Notes: generated from the sequence alone by a model not told the origin. A DNA stretch of 64,000 nt from Paenibacillus arenosi (GCF_014841135.1 NZ_JACYTN010000003.1:416208-480207), one strand, 5' to 3'. Positions 42,455-51,967 are shown, numbered from the stretch's first letter. Made by a program: numbers and translations.

Positions 42455-45145
42455 GTGACAGAAGCAACAACGCAAGTACGTACAACTCGTCGTTCAAAAT
42501 GGATGGTGTTTCTTATCAGTACAGCCATGCTAGTGACGATGAATGGAGCAACTGGGTTGACTGCGTATGCAGATAGTCAAACAGAAGAGCAGTATCAGAC
42601 TCAACAATTACGAGCCAATTCATCCATGACTAGAACGTCTGAAGAGATTGTAACTTCAGGTGTGCTGCGTCAGCAATACAAATACAAGTCCAAGACGAAC
42701 ATTCATGTATTGCGTGCTGATTTGAGCAATCCATATGTGAAGCTTGATGTCATGACCGGAAAAGAAAATAAATTAAATACCCATCAAAATGTATCGGGTA
42801 TGGCAAAGGAAAATGGAGCAGTTGCCGCTGTTAATGGCGACTATTATGATATGAAGAGAGAAGGGGCACCAATGGGCGCTCAAATCTCTGGAGGCCAGAT
42901 GATAACCAGCCCATCTGAGCTCATAGGGATGTACGCTTTTGGTTTGTCCAAAGACCGTAAGCCGAGTATTGATCATTATACGTTCGAGGGCAACGTTACA
43001 AGCGACAGCGGTGCCACGTTCCCGCTTGCAGGTATAAATAAAACAACATATATGATGGAACCGAATAACTCGTACAGTCACGTAAACAACATGTACATTT
43101 ACACGAGTGCTTGGAAAAATAAAGAACGACCTAAGAACAGTTCCACAACCGCAACAGAAGCGCTTGTGCGCGATGGAGTCGTAGTAGAATTTGGCGATAA
43201 AGGTGGTTTGCCTATCGTTGTACCGGAGGACGGATTTATTATCCGCGGACACGGGAAAGCAGCAGACTATATGCGAGAGCATATGCAGGTTGGTGCTGCA
43301 GTGAAAGCAGACTATCATTTGCTTTCTAAGACAACGGGACAGCAGGTTAATCCAAATCAGTTCGACATGATGGTAGGCGGTCACACACTATTAGTAGAAA
43401 ATGGAGCAGCATCTGGCTATACTCGTGAAATTGCTAATATAAGTGGTAGCTCATCCCGTGCGAGAACGGCTATTGGTTACTCCAAGGATGGAAGATTCGT
43501 TTATATGGTAACTGCAGAGAAAAGCGATTCTAGCAAAGGATTAACACTGAAAGAGCTTCAAGATGTCCTAGTAAGCTTGGGAAGCTGGAAGGCAGTTAAC
43601 TTGGATGGTGGCGGATCAACAACGATGGTGCATCGCCCACTAGCTGAACAGGGCACTACGTTGACGCATAATACGGAGTATGGCCAAACACAGCGAAATG
43701 TGGTTAACGGTATTGGCGTGTATACAACAGCACCTCAAGGTGAAGTGAAAGGTATGGTACTGTCAGGTTCGAAGAAATTGTTTATTGGTCAGCAAGCAAG
43801 CTATGCGGTAAAAGCGTATGACCAATATTACAACCCAGTTGAAGCAGCGAACCTTAATACTGCGTGGAAGTCTGGAAATAGCGTGCTCGCATGGAACGGA
43901 GAATCTTTTGAAGCGAAGAAGTCGGGCGAAGGACAAGTTATCGCACAATCAGGCAGTTCCAAAGAAACACTGTCCGTTGATGTTATCGGCGCAACTGATC
44001 TAGAGGCGTTGTATATTGCTAGTTCAACGGCACCGCTGCAAGCAGGAACTTCAGTTGCAGTACCTGTACGTGCGAAGCTTAAAGACGGAAGTACGGTGAA
44101 TGTACCAGCAGAATCGATCAAGTGGGAATTCAAAGGCTTCCAGGGCAATGTGAAAAATGGAGTGCTGCATGTAACAGCTGTAGATAAAAATGCAAAAATA
44201 GGCTATGCGTTTGCTAGCTATGACGGTATTAAGACGATGATTCCATTGTCAGAAAGCACGGAAACACTGCTTGAGAACTTTAACGGTTCCACTTTGTCTC
44301 CAAGCTTTGCTGGATTGCCAAAGGCAACTACAGCAGGTCAAACCTCTGTTGTGGGCGGTTATGAAGGACGTAGTGCATCAGACAAAGTATTAAAACTTAA
44401 TTATGATATGTCAAATGGTACTGGCAATAAATTTGCTTATTCCATTGTAAATGGCAGTAAGGGTATTTCACTTGGAGGAGCGCCTACTTCATTTACGCTT
44501 GACGTGTACAGTGATAATAGCAGCAATTGGCTGCGTGCCGAAATCATTGATGGCAGCGGTAAAGCGCATATGGTCGATGTAGCTAAGTCATTGAACTGGA
44601 ATGGATGGAAGAACCTTAAGGTTGATTTGTCTGATGTTAAGGGTGGTGGCCCTTATACGTTGAAGAAGCTGTATGTCGTTAATCTTGAAGATGGTCAAGA
44701 GCAGCGTGCTTCCGTTGGAGAAGTTGCTTTTGATAATATGAAGGCGATGCTGCCAGCAGGTACAATCTCAATGCCGAAGGCAGATATGAAGCTGACAGTA
44801 GGTAGCAAACAGATTACAGTGAATGGCAAGAAGAAGACCATTGATGTGTCTCCTCTTGTGTTGAATGGTACAACTTATGTACCGGTTAAAGTGATATTGG
44901 ACGAATTCGGTGGTCAAGCTACTTGGAATAGCGGAGCTAAGAAAGTTACGGTACTTCGGGGAGATGATTATTTGGAGTTAACGGTTAATGACAAGTCTTA
45001 CTTCAGCAATGGTCAACGTAAGTTGGCGGAAGTGTCACCCATTATCCGAAGTAGCAGGACTTTAGTCCCGTTGAGGCTCGTTTCCGAACAATTAGGCCTA
45101 TCCGTAAATTGGGAACCAAAGTCGAAGTCCATTACTATCCGCTGA
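42455..45145 (+). CDS. Exported phosphodiester glycosidase (NAGPA) family protein with copper-amine-oxidase-like C-terminal domains
   Basis: This 896-residue protein has an N-terminal signal or anchor (about 21-40). A NAGPA-type domain (about 100-430) has AAVNGDYYD, GGHTLLVENG and LNLDGGGSTTMV. Ig-like and carbohydrate-binding-like regions (about 440-770) follow, and at the C-terminus a Cu_amine_oxidN1 repeat pair (about 775-895) with LNGTTYVPVK and RSSRTLVPLR. NAGPA domains cleave phosphodiester-linked sugars, and wall teichoic acid is one known substrate class. A wall-polymer role fits the neighbourhood but is inferred. The start is GTG at 42455, with GGGGAGTGA upstream. It is a separate transcript between two terminated regions, followed by degS. 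Confidence 0.85.
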   Translation: MTEATTQVRTTRRSKWMVFLISTAMLVTMNGATGLTAYADSQTEEQYQTQQLRANSSMTRTSEEIVTSGVLRQQYKYKSKTNIHVLRADLSNPYVKLDVMTGKENKLNTHQNVSGMAKENGAVAAVNGDYYDMKREGAPMGAQISGGQMITSPSELIGMYAFGLSKDRKPSIDHYTFEGNVTSDSGATFPLAGINKTTYMMEPNNSYSHVNNMYIYTSAWKNKERPKNSSTTATEALVRDGVVVEFGDKGGLPIVVPEDGFIIRGHGKAADYMREHMQVGAAVKADYHLLSKTTGQQVNPNQFDMMVGGHTLLVENGAASGYTREIANISGSSSRARTAIGYSKDGRFVYMVTAEKSDSSKGLTLKELQDVLVSLGSWKAVNLDGGGSTTMVHRPLAEQGTTLTHNTEYGQTQRNVVNGIGVYTTAPQGEVKGMVLSGSKKLFIGQQASYAVKAYDQYYNPVEAANLNTAWKSGNSVLAWNGESFEAKKSGEGQVIAQSGSSKETLSVDVIGATDLEALYIASSTAPLQAGTSVAVPVRAKLKDGSTVNVPAESIKWEFKGFQGNVKNGVLHVTAVDKNAKIGYAFASYDGIKTMIPLSESTETLLENFNGSTLSPSFAGLPKATTAGQTSVVGGYEGRSASDKVLKLNYDMSNGTGNKFAYSIVNGSKGISLGGAPTSFTLDVYSDNSSNWLRAEIIDGSGKAHMVDVAKSLNWNGWKNLKVDLSDVKGGGPYTLKKLYVVNLEDGQEQRASVGEVAFDNMKAMLPAGTISMPKADMKLTVGSKQITVNGKKKTIDVSPLVLNGTTYVPVKVILDEFGGQATWNSGAKKVTVLRGDDYLELTVNDKSYFSNGQRKLAEVSPIIRSSRTLVPLRLVSEQLGLSVNWEPKSKSITIR

Positions 45146-45207
45146 TATGGTATGATAAAGGTCGATAGATCCAACTACCCTTTTCAAGGCAAGGAGACGG
45201 AGAACGC

Positions 45208-46368
45208 GTGGACCATCAAGTCGACCAAATCGATCGTGTCATAAAGAATGCCACGAAAGTCATGCAGGATAGTCAATATCAAATCTACGAAATTCTAAAG
45301 GCGGCTCGTGATGAGGCTGCTAATCTTCAATATCAAATGACGGAGCTGATGGAAGAAACGGCCCGCATTTGTGATAAGGTAGACGAGCTGGAACGAAAAT
45401 TTCGTCTGGCTCGTTCGCGTTTAACTGAAGTTAGTCGTGACTTCTCCAAATTCAGCGAGGAAGACAGCAAGAACGCTTACGAAAAGGCTACTCAATATCA
45501 GGTTGAGTTGATGATTTTTCGTGAAAAAGAGAACTATTTGAAGACGCGCCGTGATGATCTGTCCAAACGAATGCGCAATGTCGATGCTTCCATAGAGAAA
45601 GCAGAAACGATTGGTTCTCAAATGAGTGTAGTTCTTGACTACTTGTCAGGTGATTTGACACAGGTGACAAGAATTTTGGAATCAGCCAAAAATCGTCAGC
45701 TTCTAGGACTTCAGATTATATTGGCCCAGGAAGAAGAGCGTAAACGTATCGCTCGTGATATACACGACGGTCCTGCTCAGTCTCTGGCCAACGTAGTTCT
45801 TAGGACGGAAATTGTAGAAAGAATGCTGTCGAAGCAGGAATTTGAAGTGGTTCAGGACGAAATAGTAGATTTGAAGTCACAGTTGCGTGGTGGTCTTGAA
45901 GAAATTCGAAAAGTTATTTTCAATTTAAGACCTATGACGTTGGACGATCTGGGGTTAGTCCCAACGTTGCGCAAATTTGTGCATGATTTTGAAGAGAAGA
46001 TGAAAGTGAAGACGATGTTGGAAGTGAAAGGGCAAGAACGTCGCCTGAAGTCGGCTATGGAAGCCGCCATTTTCCGATTGGTACAAGAAATGTTTACGAA
46101 TGCTGCTAAGCATGCTGATCCCTCTTATGTGTCATGTAAACTGACCTACGAGGAGAATGAGGTTCAACTTGTTGTTGAAGATAACGGCCAAGGGTTCAAT
46201 GTGGAATCGTTGGAGTCTATTTCTAAAGAACAAGGCCATTTCGGCATCATTGGTATGAAAGAGCGCGTAAAGTTGCTGGAAGGCCGTATGCAGATTCGAT
46301 CGAGTAGAGATCAGGGAACTCAACTATCATTTTTTATACCAATAAATGTAGAAAAGAGAGAGGAGTAA
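45208..46368 (+). CDS. degS: Sensor histidine kinase DegS
   Basis: This 386-residue cytoplasmic kinase lacks membrane segments. Its N-terminal half is a long coiled-coil signalling region (about 1-175), as in DegS. The HisKA_3 phosphorylation site is His186 in ARDIHDGPAQSLAN. The ATP-binding domain has VVEDNGQGF and GIIGMKERVKLLEGRM. DegS phosphorylates DegU, which in B. subtilis controls degradative enzymes, competence, biofilm and motility. The start is GTG at 45208 after GCAAGGAGACGGAG. degU follows 4 bp after its stop. Confidence 0.96.
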   Translation: MDHQVDQIDRVIKNATKVMQDSQYQIYEILKAARDEAANLQYQMTELMEETARICDKVDELERKFRLARSRLTEVSRDFSKFSEEDSKNAYEKATQYQVELMIFREKENYLKTRRDDLSKRMRNVDASIEKAETIGSQMSVVLDYLSGDLTQVTRILESAKNRQLLGLQIILAQEEERKRIARDIHDGPAQSLANVVLRTEIVERMLSKQEFEVVQDEIVDLKSQLRGGLEEIRKVIFNLRPMTLDDLGLVPTLRKFVHDFEEKMKVKTMLEVKGQERRLKSAMEAAIFRLVQEMFTNAAKHADPSYVSCKLTYEENEVQLVVEDNGQGFNVESLESISKEQGHFGIIGMKERVKLLEGRMQIRSSRDQGTQLSFFIPINVEKREE

Positions 46369-46372
46369 GTGT

Positions 46373-47095
46373 ATGGAGAGTCGTAAGACGGGTAGAAGTA
46401 CAATCAAAGTACTCCTTGCTGACGATCATCAGCTGTTCCGTGAAGGATTGAAACGTATTCTCAATATGGAAGATGATTTGGAAGTAATTGGAGAGTGCGG
46501 TGATGGGATACAGGTATTAGAGTTCTGCAACCACGAGGTGCCGGACGTAGTATTGATGGATATCAACATGCCTGTTGAAAATGGAGTAGTTGCAACGGAA
46601 CGAATGAAAGATATATTCCCTAATGTTAAGGTCATTATTTTATCGATCCACGATGATGAAAGTTATGTCTTCGAAACGCTCCGCAAAGGTGCTACCGGTT
46701 ACCTGCTTAAAGATATGGAAGCCGATTCACTCATTAATGCTATTCGCTCCGTTGTTGCAGGCCATGCTTTTATTCACCCAAAAGTGACAGGTAAGTTGAT
46801 TCAGCAGTTGCGTCGTATGACGTTGTTGGATGAGCGCGGCATTATGGATGAAGATGTTGTGAGAGAGTCTGGGGTAAGACTTAATCATATTGAAGGTAAT
46901 CCGCTAACACGTCGAGAAGCTGAAGTGCTTCGTCTTATGGCAGAAGGCAAGAGCAATAAGATGATCGGTGAATATTTATTTATTAGTGAAAAGACGGTCA
47001 AAAACCATGTGAGCAGCATCCTGCAGAAGATGGAAGTTGATGATCGGACGCAGGCAGTTATTAACTCGATCAAAAATGGTTGGGTGACATTGTAA
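46373..47095 (+). CDS. degU: Two-component response regulator DegU
   Basis: This is a 240-residue NarL/LuxR-type regulator. The receiver domain has LLADDHQLFREGLKRIL, a phosphorylatable Asp63 in VVLMDINMPV and the KDMEAD region near 120. The DNA-binding HTH is PLTRREAEVLRLMAEGKSNK through ISEKTVKNHVSSILQKMEV. It forms an operon with degS, with GAGAGAGGAG before the ATG. The C-terminus IKNGWVTL closely resembles B. subtilis DegU. Its targets may include the surface and flagellar genes nearby; that is inferred. Confidence 0.97.
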   Translation: MESRKTGRSTIKVLLADDHQLFREGLKRILNMEDDLEVIGECGDGIQVLEFCNHEVPDVVLMDINMPVENGVVATERMKDIFPNVKVIILSIHDDESYVFETLRKGATGYLLKDMEADSLINAIRSVVAGHAFIHPKVTGKLIQQLRRMTLLDERGIMDEDVVRESGVRLNHIEGNPLTRREAEVLRLMAEGKSNKMIGEYLFISEKTVKNHVSSILQKMEVDDRTQAVINSIKNGWVTL

Positions 47096-47271
47096 GTGAA
47101 GCAGGTTATGTGATGTAATCGTCGATACATATGTGTGAAGTATGAACGATGATAAGAGGCAGGAACACGCCATTATAATTGATTGAAATCAAAAGTGAGA
47201 TCTCATTGTACCATGCATTTATTTCACACCTAGAATTCGTGGACGTAGGAAACGAATGATATTGGTTCCGA

Positions 47272-47331
47272 CTACGGTGTACAACTTCTAGAAAAAAAGT
47301 GAAAAATGACGACGCTTGTCCGTCACCGTAG
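47272..47331 (+). repeat. Inverted repeat upstream of the small glycosyltransferase-like gene
   Basis: CTACGGTG (47272-47279) and CACCGTAG (47324-47331) are perfect complements about 44 bp apart. Otherwise the 278-bp gap after degU shows no gene or clear promoter. Confidence 0.35.
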
Positions 47332-47373
47332 CGCATTTTGCGGCATACACTTGGTAGTAAGGAGGTGGGCCGC

Positions 47374-47817
47374 ATGATCACGATGTTAGGTTGGATCGTA
47401 TTGTGCTACGGATTGGCGGCAGTGGCTGTTCATCTAGCACACCGGCTTACGAAGAAGCTGCGGGGAAATCGTCCGCAACCTTGGATACATGTTGTTATAG
47501 TTGCGCATAATGATGAGCGCCATTTGGAATGGATTATACGTGCTTACTGTTGGTATGCTTGGTTCAAAGGCAAGCGTTTGGAGATATCGGTATTGGATGG
47601 CGGATCGACGGATGAGACTCTACTGATTGTCAATCGCATGATGGGGCGATATGGAGTCGTTTGTCATGTTATGAGCGAATCAACAGTGAAGGCACGTGAT
47701 GCACGTGTCGTGGAGTTACAGCAAGCCCAAGAAGCAGAGGAGACGCAAATTATTCTTTATTTGCACCGTCAAGATGATTGGCGGAAGCTTCCCTTTTTGG
47801 CTGGCAGCACGGTGTAG
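47374..47817 (+). CDS. Small membrane-anchored glycosyltransferase-2-like protein
   Basis: This 147-residue protein has one N-terminal membrane helix (about 2-20) and then the start of a GT-A fold: HVVIVAHNDERHLEWIIRA, followed by ISVLDGGSTDETLLIVNRM with the nucleotide-binding D-G-x-S-x-D pattern. It stops after about 105 residues of the fold, well short of the 230 or so of a full GT2 domain. It lacks the later acceptor motifs, so it may be a remnant or a short derived family. AAGGAGGTGGG precedes the ATG at 47374. It lies between degU and comFA. I do not know its function. Confidence 0.65.
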   Translation: MITMLGWIVLCYGLAAVAVHLAHRLTKKLRGNRPQPWIHVVIVAHNDERHLEWIIRAYCWYAWFKGKRLEISVLDGGSTDETLLIVNRMMGRYGVVCHVMSESTVKARDARVVELQQAQEAEETQIILYLHRQDDWRKLPFLAGSTV

Positions 47818-47877
47818 GCGGCGCTGGCGTCGTTGGGTACGCCGCAGGCGTCGATGAGAGCGGATTCAAGTTGCAAT

Positions 47878-47932
47878 GAAAGCATGCATCTGCTCATACG
47901 GTCGATTGAATGTGAGCAGAATGGATGCTTTC
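47878..47932 (+). repeat. Long imperfect hairpin between the small glycosyltransferase-like gene and comFA
   Basis: GAAAGCAT...TGCTCA pairs with TGAGCA...ATGCTTTC over about 18 positions, enclosing some 17 nt. No T-run follows directly. The rest of the 330-bp gap (47818-48147) holds no convincing gene and ends in a terminator. Confidence 0.45.
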
Positions 47933-48062
47933 AAGCTAGATGCATATCGCAGTAACATACGAATTGTTGTAACGGTGGAATACTCAAGTTAAGTCGGTAG
48001 TTGAAGTTTATTTCATACTTGAGCATTTCGGTAAGGATATTTTGAATATTTGAAGTGATGTG

Positions 48063-48107
48063 AAGCACACATCGCCCTGATGGCAATCAGAGTGAGTGTG
48101 CTTTTTT
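48063..48107 (+). terminator. Intrinsic terminator before comFA
   Basis: AAGCACAC...CCTGA pairs with TCAG...GTGTGCTT, followed by six T residues. It separates the degSU side from comFA. Confidence 0.85.
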
Positions 48108-48147
48108 ATTTTACTCAGATGATTTTGCTAAGAAGGAGGTAACACAT

Positions 48148-50190
48148 ATGTTATGGCTATACGCGATTAAGCTAGTAGGACGTTGGGAACTGAGATTTTC
48201 ATTGGATTGGCGAGTGGATGTGTGTCATTGGGGAACTACTTCGTGTGAGGAGACAGTTTGCTTGGACGATTACAAAGTAGTGCTGTGGTATTCAAGAGTA
48301 CCTATTGATGTAGCTCTATATGCCGTAGAAAAGTATACGCAGCAATCGGGGATGGATCGTTGGGATGAAGAGAGTTGGAACCTGTATGGTGAGGCATTAG
48401 TGAACTCATTTGGTGAACAATTAAAAAGATTGAACGGTTATGTGTGGCTGAAGGCTAGGATATTTACCAATGGTGAGATGATAGCGATAGCTGCGCAGTT
48501 GATGCGTAGTAAGCACTCAGAGTTTGGAAAAAGTGGAGGTGCGGATATATATGTTCGCGCTGTAGACGAAACGTTGGAAAGTCAGATGTCTGTATATGGC
48601 CGATTAATGTCCTTGCTATCAGGGAAAGCACTGCTTGAAAGTGAAATAAGAAGCGTGGTCGAGCATCATCAATTTGTGTTGAGTGATGAGCAATTGTTAG
48701 GTTTGTTGCAGCAAGGTGTGTTGGACGGGCACATTGAACTGACAAATGGAGTAACTGGAAGCGATAGTGGTGAGGGTGAAGCTAAGGGTGCGCTGAGTAG
48801 GCAGTTTAGAAAAATGGTTTCTGCTATATGTTCTAATCCTGCACAGGGCAGACCGGGGTTGATTCAACGATCAGAGCGTTGTCGGCGCTGTGGTAGTAGA
48901 GGTGAGCAGCTGAGGGGCGCAAATTGCGAAAGATGTGGGTCTGAACGATGTTATATCTGTCTTGGTTGTTTGCAATTGGGACGAAGCCGAACATGTGGGT
49001 TGCTGATCATTGGAAAACGAAAGGACACGCGTTTACATGAACAGGTCGTAGCGACCGCCGTTAGTCATCATGCGGAGGAGTTGCATATAAAAGAACTACT
49101 TGAGCGTTTTGGTCTTGCTCCTGCTCAGCGTGATGCGAGCCAGTTGGCACTTCAATATTTGGAGAAGCACTGGCGGCTTGAGCAAGAAGCTAAGGGAGAG
49201 TTTCTTCTGTGGGCAGTAACGGGAGCGGGGAAGACGGAGATGATGTATCCGCTTGTTGCGCATGCGCTTCATCGAGGCGGACGTGTTTGCATTGCTACGC
49301 CGCGGCGTGATGTTGTGCTGGAGCTGAAGCCCCGTATAGCGAAAGCATTTGCAAATGTACGGGTCGTAACGCTCTACGGCGGCAGTGAAGAGCGGTGGGA
49401 CCCGGGCGAGGTGACGCTTGCGACAACGCATCAGTTGATGCGGTTTCGCGAAGCGTTTGATTTGGTTGTTGTGGATGAGCTGGATGCGTTTCCGTTCCAC
49501 AACAACCCGATGCTTGAACGGGCCGCTAGGCAGGCGTGCGCGCCTGGCGGAGCGTTTGTGTATTTGTCGGCAACGCCGCCGAAGGCGATGCAACGAGCCG
49601 TGCGGCGGGGCCGACTCGCACAGGCGATTGTGCCTGTGCGGTATCATCGTGAGCCGCTGCCTGTGCCGGGGCGGCTCACGATGCCTGCAGTGGCCCGCCA
49701 GATTGTAGGCGGGCGGTTGCATGGGCGACTGGTGAAGGTGATACACCAGTCGCTGAAGCGGGGCGCGCAGCTGTTTATATTTGCTTCGCGAATCCGCCAA
49801 ATTAATGGGATCGTACGTCTGCTGCGTGCTGCGTTGCCTGGATATACTGTCGAAGGCACGTCTGCTGCTGATGAAGAGCGGACAGAAAAAGTACAACAGT
49901 TTCGTAATGGAGCCATTACATTGTTAGTTACGACAACCATTTTGGAACGTGGTGTTACTGTTCCTAAAAGTGATGTCATTGTATTGGATGCAGATGACAA
50001 ATTATTTGATGCATCCTCACTTGTACAGATGGCAGGTCGCGCTGGACGATCTAAGGATGATCCGCACGGTCTCGTTTATTTTGCAGCTCCACAATGGACC
50101 AAGCCACAGCGAGAGGCAGTGGCTCAGATTAAACGAATGAATAGACTTGCCAAGCGCGGAGGTTATTTAAGAACAGAGGGCGCGCTGTGA
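48148..50190 (+). CDS. comFA: Competence DNA-uptake ATPase ComFA
   Basis: This 680-residue helicase-like ATPase is thought to drive single-stranded DNA import during transformation. An N-terminal family-specific region precedes a four-cysteine zinc site (CRRCGSRG and CERCG, about residues 249-271, with further cysteines after). The DEAD-type core has Walker A TGAGKTEM, Walker B VVVDELDAF, VYLSATPP and motif VI QMAGRAGRS. The stretch 49200-49760 is visibly richer in G+C than its surroundings, perhaps only local codon choice. AAGAAGGAGG precedes the ATG. comFC follows after 150 bp. Confidence 0.93.
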   Translation: MLWLYAIKLVGRWELRFSLDWRVDVCHWGTTSCEETVCLDDYKVVLWYSRVPIDVALYAVEKYTQQSGMDRWDEESWNLYGEALVNSFGEQLKRLNGYVWLKARIFTNGEMIAIAAQLMRSKHSEFGKSGGADIYVRAVDETLESQMSVYGRLMSLLSGKALLESEIRSVVEHHQFVLSDEQLLGLLQQGVLDGHIELTNGVTGSDSGEGEAKGALSRQFRKMVSAICSNPAQGRPGLIQRSERCRRCGSRGEQLRGANCERCGSERCYICLGCLQLGRSRTCGLLIIGKRKDTRLHEQVVATAVSHHAEELHIKELLERFGLAPAQRDASQLALQYLEKHWRLEQEAKGEFLLWAVTGAGKTEMMYPLVAHALHRGGRVCIATPRRDVVLELKPRIAKAFANVRVVTLYGGSEERWDPGEVTLATTHQLMRFREAFDLVVVDELDAFPFHNNPMLERAARQACAPGGAFVYLSATPPKAMQRAVRRGRLAQAIVPVRYHREPLPVPGRLTMPAVARQIVGGRLHGRLVKVIHQSLKRGAQLFIFASRIRQINGIVRLLRAALPGYTVEGTSAADEERTEKVQQFRNGAITLLVTTTILERGVTVPKSDVIVLDADDKLFDASSLVQMAGRAGRSKDDPHGLVYFAAPQWTKPQREAVAQIKRMNRLAKRGGYLRTEGAL

Positions 50191-50340
50191 AATATTGAAT
50201 AAACGGTCATCTGCTGTCTCAAATAGCATCTAGCATCTTGGAATGATGAGAATGTTCTTTAGTTACATCTTTGAATTTATAAAATAAAACAGGCCTTATA
50301 TGCTTGATATGGTCCATGAATGAAGGAGTGGAGATGGCAC

Positions 50341-51264
50341 ATGAATGCGCCAAAAGGTTGGTATGAAAGTGTGAGTATGCCCCGTTTTGGTATATGTATA
50401 GGTTGTGAGGGGAAGATTCCGTATGTGTCGGCTCGCAATACCGAGAAGAAGTTAGGTGGGAGAAGTCGATCGCACAGATCCTCAACATATTCTGTTGCAT
50501 CTTGGAGTAGGCAGCTGTGCGCATCATGTCAATCATCCATATCCTATATTGAACAAATTGGCTGCCCACATTGTGGGAGAGCAGTTCGCTGCACGGATTG
50601 CGAGCGACATCCACTATTTGTTCACGGTCTTACGGCAAATCGAAGTGCTGTTGCCTACAGCGAGGAAATGAAAGCATGGCTTCATCGTTTCAAATTTCAA
50701 GGCGATGTAGGCTATGCAGCTATCATGGCGGGGATGATGCTGCACCGTTATGAGCTGCTAGCTGCGACGATTGCGAACTTTCATCAGCAGATTTCCATTG
50801 CACCATTGCCTCTTTACGAGCGTCTGCGGCGCTGGTTATATCAGCTTCCGTCTGTCCCATACCCGGACGTGGTCACTTTTGTTCCGTCCACGGCAGAGCG
50901 TTTGGTAGACCGCGGATTTAATCCCGCGGAGCGACTTGCCGAGCTGCTAGCAATATCGTGGGACTGCCCAGTCATGCCTTTGCTCACACGGATGACCGAT
51001 CAAGGAAGGCAGAGCCACCTGGGGCGCAGTGGTAGGGAACTTGCACTAGCTGGAACTTACCGCTGCCATACTGAGGCTCTACAAATGCTTTGTGCAAATA
51101 CAAATAAAAATACATCGAACAAATCCCCAATGTACATCCTACTCGTAGATGACGTGTACACGACGGGCAGTACTATTCGGGCTTGTGCAGGAGCATTGAC
51201 AGGTGCTCTTCGTAACTACGGAATTTCAGCAATTATTTGCAGTTACACATGGGCACGTGCCTGA
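50341..51264 (+). CDS. comFC: Competence protein ComFC (phosphoribosyltransferase-like)
   Basis: This is a 307-residue protein. The N-terminal half has zinc-ribbon pairs (CIGC, CASC, CPHCG and CTDC). The C-terminal half has a type I PRTase fold with the PRPP-binding motif ILLVDDVYTTGSTIRACAG and the lead-in VPSTAERLVDRGFNPAERLA. ComFC is needed for DNA uptake and works with ComFA. It is longer than B. subtilis ComFC because of insertions near residues 35-50 and 240-260. The ATG at 50341 with GTGGAG at 7 bp is preferred over an upstream ATG at 50320 that lacks a ribosome site. Confidence 0.92.
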   Translation: MNAPKGWYESVSMPRFGICIGCEGKIPYVSARNTEKKLGGRSRSHRSSTYSVASWSRQLCASCQSSISYIEQIGCPHCGRAVRCTDCERHPLFVHGLTANRSAVAYSEEMKAWLHRFKFQGDVGYAAIMAGMMLHRYELLAATIANFHQQISIAPLPLYERLRRWLYQLPSVPYPDVVTFVPSTAERLVDRGFNPAERLAELLAISWDCPVMPLLTRMTDQGRQSHLGRSGRELALAGTYRCHTEALQMLCANTNKNTSNKSPMYILLVDDVYTTGSTIRACAGALTGALRNYGISAIICSYTWARA

Positions 51265-51427
51265 AATTCGTTGTTTGGGTACAGGTGTGGAAAATATCAC
51301 TCTACCCATCTTATTTCAACAGAGTTCGACAATTTTCATTTTTTCAATATTGTTTAAAAAGCTCCTCTCGTCATCTGTTCCAACATGCGTTATGATGGAA
51401 TCAGATAAAGGTAAAGAGGTGTCGAAG

Positions 51428-51832
51428 ATGGAATTAAGCAATTGCAATCGTTGCGGGCGACTGTTCGCGAAGGTGTATAAAGATATATGCCCCAACTGCC
51501 TGAAGGACATCGAAGCGGATTACAAGCTCTGCGCAGATTATTTGCGAAAACATAGACAAGCGACGATGACCGAGCTATCAGATGATACAGGGGTTAGCGT
51601 GCGGCAGATTACCCAATTTATTCGTGAGGGACGTATTTCGGTTTTGAATATGCCCAATCTTTCTTATCCATGTGAAGTATGCGGTGGCTTTATTCAAGAA
51701 GGCCATATGTGTGAGAGCTGCCGTCGTCGTTTACTTAATGATCTTTCCCAAGCGAAAACCGAGACTGAGTCACAAACCAATGCTGCAAATAAGAACGGTG
51801 GCGCGACGTATCGAATAATTGATAAAGCGTAG
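51428..51832 (+). CDS. yvyF: Flagellar-operon zinc-finger protein YvyF
   Basis: This 134-residue protein of the TIGR03826 family has an N-terminal CNRCGRLF with CPNCLKD, a helix-turn-helix-like middle (MTELSDDTGVSVRQITQFIR), and a second zinc pair CEVCGG with CESCRRR. It lies between comFC and flgM, as in B. subtilis. Its role is unclear but linked to flagellar gene control. The ATG at 51428 follows AAAGAGGTG. It is followed by a terminator that overlaps the flgM promoter. Confidence 0.9.
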   Translation: MELSNCNRCGRLFAKVYKDICPNCLKDIEADYKLCADYLRKHRQATMTELSDDTGVSVRQITQFIREGRISVLNMPNLSYPCEVCGGFIQEGHMCESCRRRLLNDLSQAKTETESQTNAANKNGGATYRIIDKA

Positions 51833-51892
51833 TAGATTGTCTTTAGCAAGCTATCTTTATCCAGCAATGTAAATTTTCTTTTTTTGGATAGC

Positions 51893-51920
51893 TAAATAAT
51901 TGTTGACATCAAGCCGATAA
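51893..51920 (+). promoter_or_regulatory. Sigma-D promoter of flgM
   Basis: TAAA (51893-51896), 16 bp, GCCGATAA (51913-51920) is a near-perfect motility promoter. The start would be near 51926, about 42 bp before flgM. Its -10 forms the left arm of the terminator hairpin at 51912-51946. Confidence 0.8.
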
Positions 51921-51946
51921 TCTTAGTAAAGGTCGTCGGCTTTTTG
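51912..51946 (+). terminator. Terminator of the comF-yvyF transcript overlapping the flgM promoter
   Basis: AGCCGA (51912-51917) and TCGGCT (51936-51941) form a short GC-rich stem followed by TTTTGATTT. It would limit read-through from yvyF into flgM. Confidence 0.65.
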
Positions 51947-51967
51947 ATTTGAAATGAGGTGACTACG

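Noticed and set aside
49200..49760. The G+C-rich core of comFA as horizontally acquired DNA
   Set aside because: The protein is continuous and normal ComFA on both sides of the shift, and no mobile-element marks are present; local codon choice is enough.
49096..49896. A 266-codon minus-strand frame opposite comFA
   Set aside because: It lies in the G+C-rich part of comFA, encodes an Arg/His/Gln-rich product without known motifs, and overlaps the conserved helicase core on the + strand.
50320..50340. An upstream ATG for comFC at 50320
   Set aside because: No ribosome site precedes it, whereas GTGGAG lies 7 bp before the ATG at 50341.
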